A stretch of 5,077 bases of DNA from Methanoregula sp. (GTDB taxonomy: Archaea > Halobacteriota > Methanomicrobia > Methanomicrobiales > Methanospirillaceae). Every line of letters starts with the position of its first letter. The stretch's first letter is position 1. The translations under genes were made by a program, and so were the position numbers. This document shows, piece by piece, positions 1-5,077 of the stretch. The DNA lies in assembly GCF_002835825.1 (NCBI RefSeq), contig NZ_PIZH01000156.1:1-5077 (forward strand), written 5' to 3'. The notes under the pieces were generated by a model. That model was not told the origin of the DNA. It was given only the letters and a program-made list of their open reading frames with translations, and did not search any database.

Positions 1-695
1 GTCTCCGGGTCGAGATCCGAAAGTTTGGTCATCAGCTCGTCGTGGAACATATCCGAAGGAAATACCCTGAGCCCGATGCCCTCGGCAGCGAGAATGAGGT
101 TCTGGCAGCTGTGCCCGGCCTCGATCAGGGCGCTCCGGTACCCCCGGTTTCCCAGCGCCCAGACCGAGCGGTACGGCACGGCAACCCAGAGGAATGCCAC
201 TGCTGCCCTTGTCAGGATCTTGAAATTTAAGCTCGCTGTGCTCATCTCCATCGTCAGGTCCGAATCGATCCGTTCCGCAACAATACTGTGGGATTTCGGG
301 AGGTACCGGTACAGGCCGGTCTCAAGCCCCTCGACCTCGTTTGCCACAAAAAAGATCTCCAGCGGATAGCGCGAGCCGCTGGAAGGGACGTTCCTGAGCT
401 GGATGGTCTCCGCTACAATCTTCCGGAATCCCTGCATGCACCAGAGGAGGTACGAGAGTTCCGCGAGCGTGACAGAGGAACGCGAGAAGAACCCCACAGG
501 CTCCCAGGTTGCGATGGCGTTTCTTACGGGAATCTCCCCTCCTTTGAACTTCTTCGGATCCGGGAGCCGGATTGTTGTCTGGCCTTCCTTTACCGGGAGC
601 TCATGCGGGGGCTCCGGCTTTCTGAGGACAAGGTCCACCGTGGAATAATCAGGGTACCGGGTCCTTTCCATGAATTCCTTACAGATTGTGCTCAT
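1..695 (-). CDS. SagB-type / nitroreductase-like dehydrogenase, C-terminus cut off by window edge
   Basis: I translated this gene by hand from the reverse strand. It starts with MSTICKEFMERTRYPDYS and stays open for 231 codons to the left edge, so the 3' end is missing. It resembles the SagB/ThcOx branch of the nitroreductase family, FMN-dependent oxidoreductases that include the azoline dehydrogenases of thiazole/oxazole peptide pathways. Family-like blocks are TLAELSYLLWCMQGF (residues 76-90), VPSSGSRYPLEIFFV (about 103-117), VEGLETGLYRYLP (about 121-133), and GNRGYRSALIEAGHSCQNL followed by AAEGIGL (about 182-209). The usual N-terminal arginine-rich FMN-phosphate motif is absent: residues 64-71 read WEPVGFFS. 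The start at 695 is the first ATG after an in-frame TAG and has a GGAG nine bases upstream. Met9 is a possible alternative start. No peptide precursor or cyclodehydratase gene is visible, so the substrate is unknown. Family membership is fairly secure; the function is not. Confidence 0.82.
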   Translation of the reverse strand, partial: MSTICKEFMERTRYPDYSTVDLVLRKPEPPHELPVKEGQTTIRLPDPKKFKGGEIPVRNAIATWEPVGFFSRSSVTLAELSYLLWCMQGFRKIVAETIQLRNVPSSGSRYPLEIFFVANEVEGLETGLYRYLPKSHSIVAERIDSDLTMEMSTASLNFKILTRAAVAFLWVAVPYRSVWALGNRGYRSALIEAGHSCQNLILAAEGIGLRVFPSDMFHDELMTKLSDLDPE

Positions 696-704
696 TGTTT
701 CATG

Positions 705-708
705 CTCC
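705..708 (-). promoter_or_regulatory. Shine-Dalgarno of the SagB-like gene
   Basis: On the minus strand GGAG lies nine bases before the ATG at 695, supporting that start over the downstream in-frame Met9. A second ATG lies between them, out of frame, and stops after three codons (Met-Lys-Gln). Confidence 0.55.
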
Positions 709-724
709 AGAAAACAGGACTCCT

Positions 725-736
725 AAAAATTGTATA
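725..736 (-). promoter_or_regulatory. possible archaeal TATA box and T-run ahead of the SagB-like gene
   Basis: The minus strand reads TATACAATTTTT here, about 30 to 40 bases before the ATG at 695. A TATA-like element usually sits about 25 bases before an archaeal transcription start. That would put the start near 705, leaving a very short leader that would cut into the Shine-Dalgarno. The same T-run could instead belong to termination of the fwd operon. The sequence alone does not decide between these, and no convincing BRE purine block is seen. Confidence 0.3.
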
Positions 737-744
737 CCTGGTTA

Positions 745-758
745 CCGGGATGCCCCGG
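745..758 (-). terminator. possible terminator hairpin after fwdC
   Basis: A perfect 5-bp stem of CCGGG and CCCGG closes a four-base loop, about 30 bases past the fwdC stop codon. A run of five T's follows about 15 bases further on (725-729), too far for a classical intrinsic terminator. Archaeal termination depends mainly on T-rich tracts, so the hairpin may instead protect the 3' end of the fwd message or be chance in GC-rich DNA. The rest of the 92-base gap between the two genes shows nothing else I can name. Confidence 0.35.
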
Positions 759-787
759 AATACAGTGTGTGATACGAGACAACTGGT

Positions 788-1594
788 TCATGCTGCTGCT
801 TTTAGGTACAGGTTAGCGTAGACAATCTGGCCCTTGCTTTTGGGGTGCCTCTCGCCAAGGTCGCCGATATAGTGGTCGAAGGTTTGCGTAACACCATCGA
901 CTTCCTTCTCGACCGTGCCAACTTTCTGGTACCCGGGCATCATGAACTTGATCTTCCCGAGCACGTACATGTCGCCCTTGACCATCTGGCCGCCGACACG
1001 GCCCTCGACATCGCCCTTGATGATAACGGTGCCACCTTCTGCATGGGGTGCGACGTGGATGAATGCGTTCTTCTCAATGATGATGGTGCCGCCGAGCATG
1101 AAGGTCCCGATATCATTGCCGGCACTGCCCCTGATCCGGATCGTGCCGCCCTTCATGCCCCTCCAGTCGCCACGGTACGCGCAGCCGACATGGTTCTTGG
1201 CATCGCCATCGATAAGGATCTCGCCACCCTGCATCTGGATGCCGCAGAACGAGTCAACGTTACCCGTGACATAGATCTTTCCACCCTTCATCCAGCCGCC
1301 GAGATACATGTCGGCATTGCCGTTGACCGTGACGGAGCCGGCCGTCATTTTCGAGCCAATGTATTTTACCCGGGCGCAGTCGCCGTTGATGATAATATCC
1401 GTGTCCGCCGCAGTCTCGCCGGCATTTCCGGAGACCTCGAAGAAGTCCCCGATCGTCGTCACGATCTTGCCCTCGTGACCCGTAAGCCCGGCGATCTGCT
1501 GTGCGGTCTTTCCTGCAAACGCATCGGGTGTGATGCTGTAACCCTCGAAGATGAGCTCGGGGGTCTTGATCGGTTTTAACGTTACGGTTGCCAT
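788..1594 (-). CDS. fwdC: formylmethanofuran dehydrogenase subunit C
   Basis: This encodes 268 residues, close to the usual 270 or so for FwdC. The subunit is a structural part of the cytoplasmic CO2-reducing formylmethanofuran dehydrogenase; its fold resembles the right-handed beta-helix C-terminal domain of glutamate synthase. The helix is visible as seven consecutive turns at about residues 69-212, each about 19 residues with the pattern (N/D)G-(D/N)-A...G...M-x-GG-x-(I/V)-x-(I/V). The fourth turn is longer because of an insertion around YRGDWRGMKGG (140-150). The sixth turn lacks most of the glycines. The N-terminal part (1-65) includes the LKPIKTPELIFEGYSITPDAF segment. The start is the ATG at 1594, seven bases after the fwdA stop. 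The frame is open further upstream to 1834, but that part overlaps fwdA and reads as arginine/serine-rich out-of-frame sequence. It is the last gene of the operon. Confidence 0.96.
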   Translation of the reverse strand: MATVTLKPIKTPELIFEGYSITPDAFAGKTAQQIAGLTGHEGKIVTTIGDFFEVSGNAGETAADTDIIINGDCARVKYIGSKMTAGSVTVNGNADMYLGGWMKGGKIYVTGNVDSFCGIQMQGGEILIDGDAKNHVGCAYRGDWRGMKGGTIRIRGSAGNDIGTFMLGGTIIIEKNAFIHVAPHAEGGTVIIKGDVEGRVGGQMVKGDMYVLGKIKFMMPGYQKVGTVEKEVDGVTQTFDHYIGDLGERHPKSKGQIVYANLYLKAAA

Positions 1595-1601
1595 GGTTGC
1601 A

Positions 1602-3329
1602 TCAGGCCTCCACTTCAACATCGATAACCATCGGGTGCGGGGCAAGATAGTCCCGGACCACGTAGTTGATGAGGTCAACCGTATAGTCCTTCGTGAAGCT
1701 CTGGGCAATATCGCGTTTGACCTGCGCGTTCTCGGGAACCTTTGCATTGACCCAGACCGTCTTCTTGTGGCCATTGCTGACAACCTCGCCATCCCGGACC
1801 ACGATCTCGCCCGATTTGACAAAGCATGCTGCACGCTGGAATGCTGCCTCGATCTTTTCGGGATCTTTGGGCATGTCCTTGTAGTTGAGGTCGAGGACCA
1901 TCACATCACCAAGCATGCCGGGAGCAAGCCCCCCGTAATAGGCACCAAGGCCAAGACATTTTGCCGGGCCGGACCGGGTCATCTGGGCGATCTCGAAGAG
2001 GGTGAGTTCCCGGTCGATGCCGTGGATGTGGGTTGCATCGATGACCTTGTCCTTGTGTCTGAACGAGTCGAGGGTAGCCTCGCGGGCTTTCTTTGACATC
2101 AGCCACTTGATAACGCGGGGGTACCGGGTGAACGGCCCTGCGTTCGGGTGATCGGTGGTGACGAAGGTCCGGCTCATGTCCTGTGCAAAGAGTGCCAGTT
2201 CAAGGCCGATCGCCCACTGGATGTCGCAGACCTTGACGTTCGGGTCGTAGATGTACGGCACCACGCCGGCTGCGGTCTCGAGCTCGACATCGACATTGGC
2301 CCACTTCAGGTGATTGAGCCCGCGGAGGTGGTGCTCGAACGGGCCGTCTGCTGTCATCGTGGTCGTCTCATCGAACGTGACACAGCCGAGGTCGACCGTA
2401 ATGGCCTTGTTCCTGTTCACGTAGTCCATGACCTCTTTTGCGCCCGACTCGAAGTCTGCCCAGCCGGTCCCCTTGTAGGAGTGGAACTGGATATGGGTCG
2501 AGTGCATGACCTGCTCGCGACCGAACTTGTTCTTTGGTTTGACCTGCTCGGCAAGTTTCAGCGAATCGATGGTCAGCTGGTAATTGCCGGGGTTGCCAAG
2601 ATCGTTCTGGTGGATATGGATCGAGTGGGGAAGACCGAGGTATTCGTTCGCTTTCATCAGCCCGGTGATGATCTGGCGGGGGGTGGTCTCGAAGTACGGG
2701 ACCGGGTCGTCAAGAGCGATACAGTTCAGGCCCCAGCCCCATGCCGCCGTGCCGCCGGGGTTGACGATCTTGATGCCGAAGCCCTTGGTGGCCCTGAGGA
2801 GCCAGGCAATGTACGCCGCGGTGTTCTCGACCTCGCCTTTCTTGAGATAGTCCATCACGAACCAGTTGTTGCCAAAGACCGGGAGTGCGGCTTCATCAAT
2901 GATCGGGGTGTCATGGATCTCCTCGTGGACATGCGGGGCGAGCAGCGGGGGCATTGCCGCTTCCATCACAAACGAGTACCCCATCCGGGCGTATTCGTAG
3001 CCGGTCTTGAAGACCGTGGGGATCGAGAAGCCGGACTCCATGCGGTAGCCGTTCTTCTGGGCCATGTTGCCGCGGACGATTCCTGCCCGGAACTTGTCCT
3101 CGGGACGCATCAGCCGGCCCGCGTTGACCTTGGGCCCGGCTACGTGGGAGTGGACATCCACCCCGCCGGCCATGACGACCTTGCCTTTCGCGTCAATGAC
3201 TTTGGCAGAGGAGCTGACCTTCTCAACAATCTTTCCATCCTTGATGGCGACATCGCCGACATCGCCATCGATCTTGCGGGCCGGGTCGACAACAAAGCCG
3301 CCTTTGATGATGAGTTCTCTGGATGCCAT
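1602..3329 (-). CDS. fwdA: formylmethanofuran dehydrogenase subunit A (amidohydrolase)
   Basis: This encodes 575 residues, typical for FwdA, a member of the amidohydrolase superfamily related to dihydroorotases. In the known complex FwdA uses a dinuclear metal site to condense formate, channelled from FwdB, with methanofuran to give formylmethanofuran. The metal site is recognisable: HSH at residues 60-62 (within GGVDVHSHVAG), the lysine expected to be carboxylated at K187 (GFGIKIVNPGG), histidines in PHSIHIHQNDLGNPGN (235-249) and HSTHIQFHSY (276-285), and the catalytic-type aspartate D393 in TTDHPNAGPFTRYP. Assigning exact ligands in the two histidine blocks needs an alignment. The start is the ATG at 3329 giving MASRELIIKGG, a normal FwdA N-terminus. 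The frame extends upstream to 3413, but that would overlap fwdB and would skip a well-placed GGTGA. It begins two bases after the fwdB stop and ends seven before fwdC. Confidence 0.97.
   Translation of the reverse strand: MASRELIIKGGFVVDPARKIDGDVGDVAIKDGKIVEKVSSSAKVIDAKGKVVMAGGVDVHSHVAGPKVNAGRLMRPEDKFRAGIVRGNMAQKNGYRMESGFSIPTVFKTGYEYARMGYSFVMEAAMPPLLAPHVHEEIHDTPIIDEAALPVFGNNWFVMDYLKKGEVENTAAYIAWLLRATKGFGIKIVNPGGTAAWGWGLNCIALDDPVPYFETTPRQIITGLMKANEYLGLPHSIHIHQNDLGNPGNYQLTIDSLKLAEQVKPKNKFGREQVMHSTHIQFHSYKGTGWADFESGAKEVMDYVNRNKAITVDLGCVTFDETTTMTADGPFEHHLRGLNHLKWANVDVELETAAGVVPYIYDPNVKVCDIQWAIGLELALFAQDMSRTFVTTDHPNAGPFTRYPRVIKWLMSKKAREATLDSFRHKDKVIDATHIHGIDRELTLFEIAQMTRSGPAKCLGLGAYYGGLAPGMLGDVMVLDLNYKDMPKDPEKIEAAFQRAACFVKSGEIVVRDGEVVSNGHKKTVWVNAKVPENAQVKRDIAQSFTKDYTVDLINYVVRDYLAPHPMVIDVEVEA
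1607..1611 (-). promoter_or_regulatory. Shine-Dalgarno of fwdC
   Basis: GGAGG lies on the minus strand inside the last codons of fwdA, twelve bases before the fwdC ATG at 1594. The spacing is on the long side. It supports the 1594 start rather than the longer open frame reaching into fwdA. Confidence 0.55.
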
Positions 3330-3331
3330 CT

Positions 3332-4708
3332 TCAGCTCACCGCCGGGTTCTGGGGGTATTTCCGGTCTTCTTTTGCCGCAAGCCAGATCGGCTGGGTGTT
3401 CGTCAGTTCGCACATGCGCTCGTAGACCATATCGAAGAGTTCCTCGTCGCTCGGGACGCCGGGCAGGCCCTTGATGACGGCCCGGAACTGGATCGGGACA
3501 TTGTCCATGCGGTAGACAACCCCCGGCTCGTCCACGCCCGCTATACGGACGGGAATGTGGAGGTCGGCGATCTCGCTGGCCATGCAGAAGTTCGGGTCAA
3601 CAGTAATGAACGGGTGCTTCTTCAAGTGCTGGACAGCCTGGATGGGGAAGTGTGCTCCTGCATCGGTCCCTACATTGACAAAACAGTCCACCTCGTCGCG
3701 CATTGCAAGGTCGACCGAGCTCGTCTCGCCCGGGTTCATGTGGGCGTGCGAGCCTTTCGAGAGGTCGATGCAGTACGGGAACCCGAACTGCCAGGACCAG
3801 ACCTGGCCGGGGCCGGCAATGTTGTAGTGGCCCCGCATTGCCATGATCGAGCACTTGGTGTGCTCGTTGAGGTCGCGCGTGTAACTGATGGCAGCGTCCA
3901 CATTGTGGTTGCGGCCATCGGAGTGCGTGCAGCCCATGCCGAAGAAGATCATGCAGAACTTGGCCTTCTTCATGATCTCGACGGCCTCCTTGATCTTCTC
4001 GCGGGGGATGCCGGCAACCGTCTCGGGGATCTCAAAGCCTTTGAGCACGGTGCGGAACGCGTCGAAGAGCTCGTAGTCGTGCCCCTGGTCGAGCATCAGG
4101 TGGTGATCGGCAAGCTTTGCGGTATCGGTCTCGCGCGGGTCAACACAGAGAACGGTCCGCTGCATCTGGCCCTTCTGGGTGAAGTAGCCGCGGGGGAAGA
4201 TCGAGTACCGCGACGTGTGGCGGGGGTGGGCGTGCATCGGGTTGCAGCCCCAGAAGACCACGACATCGGCACGGTTCTTGGCCTCGCCAAGGGTGCAGCT
4301 CGGGTACCCGTTGTCGAAGATTGCAAGGAACGAGGGGCCATGGCAGATGGTTGCGCAGTTGTCGAGCACCGCACCGGCCTTCTCGGCGATGCGGGCGACT
4401 GCACTCATGCCCTCGCAGTTGGTGGAGCCAAAGCCGTAGATGAGAGGTTTTTTCGCGTTGAGCATGGTCTTTGCCATCCAGTCGACTGCCTCGGCATACG
4501 GTATCTCCTTCATGGAGCCGTCGGGCTGGCGCATTCGCGGGAGCTTCGGGCGGGTGGGATCGTTTGCATGGTGGAACAGGTTGTTCCCGATGATGCAGGC
4601 ATTGTGCACTTCGAGGATCTTGGTTTCGTCATCGGAAACGAGCACTTCAATGTCGTCGCAGGACGACCCGCAGTACGGGCATCCCACGCCTTTGATAAGC
4701 TTAGGCAT
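3332..4708 (-). CDS. fwdB: formylmethanofuran dehydrogenase subunit B (tungsten/molybdenum-pterin catalytic subunit)
   Basis: This encodes 458 residues of the molybdopterin oxidoreductase type, similar to formate dehydrogenase. FwdB reduces CO2 to formate at a W- or Mo-bis-pterin site. Four cysteines at the N-terminus, C10, C13, C17 and C38 (CPYCGSSC then NAC), fit the ligands of one [4Fe-4S] cluster. The metal-binding cysteine is C122 in CATICHGPS, followed by the conserved H123. It is encoded by TGC, so this is the cysteine form, not the selenocysteine form known in some methanogens. An extra cysteine, C118, lies four residues earlier. Other family blocks are WGCNPMHAHPRHTSRYSIFPRGYF (153-176) and GPGQVWSWQFGFPYC. 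The last 23 residues or so form a tail beyond the length I recall for Methanothermobacter FwdB (about 432). It starts two bases after the fwdD stop, behind a strong Shine-Dalgarno. I cannot tell from sequence whether it is the tungsten (Fwd) or molybdenum (Fmd) isoenzyme. Confidence 0.97.
   Translation of the reverse strand: MPKLIKGVGCPYCGSSCDDIEVLVSDDETKILEVHNACIIGNNLFHHANDPTRPKLPRMRQPDGSMKEIPYAEAVDWMAKTMLNAKKPLIYGFGSTNCEGMSAVARIAEKAGAVLDNCATICHGPSFLAIFDNGYPSCTLGEAKNRADVVVFWGCNPMHAHPRHTSRYSIFPRGYFTQKGQMQRTVLCVDPRETDTAKLADHHLMLDQGHDYELFDAFRTVLKGFEIPETVAGIPREKIKEAVEIMKKAKFCMIFFGMGCTHSDGRNHNVDAAISYTRDLNEHTKCSIMAMRGHYNIAGPGQVWSWQFGFPYCIDLSKGSHAHMNPGETSSVDLAMRDEVDCFVNVGTDAGAHFPIQAVQHLKKHPFITVDPNFCMASEIADLHIPVRIAGVDEPGVVYRMDNVPIQFRAVIKGLPGVPSDEELFDMVYERMCELTNTQPIWLAAKEDRKYPQNPAVS
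3337..3341 (-). promoter_or_regulatory. Shine-Dalgarno of fwdA
   Basis: GGTGA lies within the end of fwdB, seven bases before the fwdA ATG at 3329. It is a common methanogen form of the ribosome binding site and fixes the fwdA start, excluding the longer frame that begins at 3413. Confidence 0.7.
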
Positions 4709-4710
4709 AA

Positions 4711-5077
4711 TTACTGACCTCCTTGCCAGAGCCCGACCGAGCCCTGAACGAGCTCAAGGGCAGATTTTAGTTTTTCGTTTGGTGCAGGTTCGACCGTGAC
4801 CGGAAAGCCGCTGTACTGCGGGGTGCCGGTGGACTGGGTCCGGGGCGGGACCACCTGGTTTGCCCAGACGCCCTGCCGGATATGGGCAAGACCCGGCGGG
4901 CAGTATTGGGTGGGCTCGATGGCCTTGACAATAACGGTACCGCACTCACTGGGCACGCGGATGTTGGTGTTCTTCCAGATGCCGGCCCGTTTGATGTCGT
5001 CCGGGTGCATCTCGGAGATGGAGCAGGCATCGAAATAGTCCGGGTTTGTCTTTCCCTTCTCCATGGACTCGCCTTCC
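4711..5077 (-). CDS. fwdD: formylmethanofuran dehydrogenase subunit D, N-terminus beyond window edge
   Basis: This is the small molybdopterin-dinucleotide-binding subunit, corresponding to the C-terminal pterin-binding domain of larger molybdenum oxidoreductases. It completes the cofactor site of FwdB. The visible part is about 121 residues, ending in a TAA at 4711. The diagnostic segment is QGVWANQVVPPRTQSTGTPQYSGFPVTVEPA, matching the family's GPWAN...TGMP...G(F/Y)PV.VEP pattern, preceded by a double-psi-barrel-like stretch (NTNIRVPSECGTVIVKA). An ATG at 5064 gives 117 residues. However, the frame stays open to the edge, and the residues just before it (EGES before MEKGK) match the family's WQGKAMEAGK region as I recall it. 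The true start is therefore probably some 15 residues beyond the right edge. It is the first visible gene of the operon. Confidence 0.93.
   Translation of the reverse strand, partial: EGESMEKGKTNPDYFDACSISEMHPDDIKRAGIWKNTNIRVPSECGTVIVKAIEPTQYCPPGLAHIRQGVWANQVVPPRTQSTGTPQYSGFPVTVEPAPNEKLKSALELVQGSVGLWQGGQ
4717..4724 (-). promoter_or_regulatory. strong Shine-Dalgarno of fwdB
   Basis: AAGGAGGT, a near-complete complement to the 16S rRNA 3' end, lies inside the last codons of fwdD, eight bases before the fwdB ATG at 4708. It is the strongest ribosome binding site in the window, on the gene for the catalytic metal subunit. Confidence 0.8.

Noticed and set aside
303..312. Palindrome GTACCGGTAC
   Set aside because: It lies inside the SagB-like gene, encoding part of the conserved LYRYL segment, so coding constraint explains it.
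288..821. A 177-codon plus-strand frame at the left end
   Set aside because: The minus strand of most of this stretch encodes the SagB-like protein with recognisable family blocks. The plus-strand translation resembles nothing and also runs across the intergenic gap into the fwdC end.
845..1579. A 244-codon plus-strand frame opposite fwdC
   Set aside because: Its apparent internal periodicity only mirrors the beta-helix repeats of fwdC on the other strand.
1595..1834. A longer fwdC beginning at 1834
   Set aside because: It would overlap fwdA by over 230 bases, and the added residues are out-of-frame arginine/serine-rich sequence. The normal FwdC N-terminus begins at 1594.
2148..3425. A 425-codon open frame on the plus strand opposite fwdA
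   Set aside because: It is an antisense shadow of fwdA. It shows no domain, and composition is that of a complementary-strand frame in GC-rich DNA.
4337..4351. Selenocysteine at the FwdB metal ligand
   Set aside because: The ligand codon is TGC, not TGA, and the frame needs no recoding.
3323..4717. A 464-codon open frame on the plus strand spanning the whole of fwdB
   Set aside because: It is an exact antisense shadow of a gene with clear family motifs. Its translation is rich in V, D, H, R and A with no recognisable domain, as expected from GC-biased codon use on the other strand.

Overview
The window is a GC-rich archaeal stretch in which every supported gene lies on the minus strand, so transcription runs from the right edge to the left. 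It most likely comes from a hydrogenotrophic methanogen. The fwdD-fwdB-fwdA-fwdC order, the high GC content and the SagB-like neighbour suggest Methanomicrobiales (a Methanoregula-like organism), but that genus-level placement is inference from memory. The bacterial Fhc version of this complex is unlikely, because FwdB here keeps both its N-terminal iron-sulfur cysteines and the cysteine that binds the metal.

Positions 5077 to 788 hold four tightly packed genes for formylmethanofuran dehydrogenase: fwdD (its 5' end lies beyond the right edge), fwdB, fwdA and fwdC. The gaps between them are 2, 2 and 7 bases, and each internal gene has a recognisable Shine-Dalgarno sequence inside the end of the gene before it. 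This is a translationally linked operon. FwdB and FwdD form the tungsten- or molybdenum-pterin site that reduces CO2 to formate. FwdA is the dinuclear-metal amidohydrolase that condenses formate with methanofuran. FwdC is the beta-helix scaffold. Together they carry out the first step of methanogenesis from CO2. The electron-supplying subunits (FwdF, FwdG, FwdE or similar) are not in the window.

Positions 787 to 696 are a 92-base intergenic gap with a perfect GC-rich hairpin, a TATA-like stretch and a short T-run on the minus strand. From 695 to the left edge runs the start of a SagB/nitroreductase-like flavoprotein gene, cut off by the window edge. It keeps most of the family pattern, but the usual arginine-rich FMN-phosphate motif near its N-terminus appears to be replaced.

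I saw no RNA gene, mobile element, CRISPR array or clearly new system. The core is a well-known metabolic operon. The least ordinary items are the SagB-like gene with its altered flavin motif and the C-terminal tail of FwdB.
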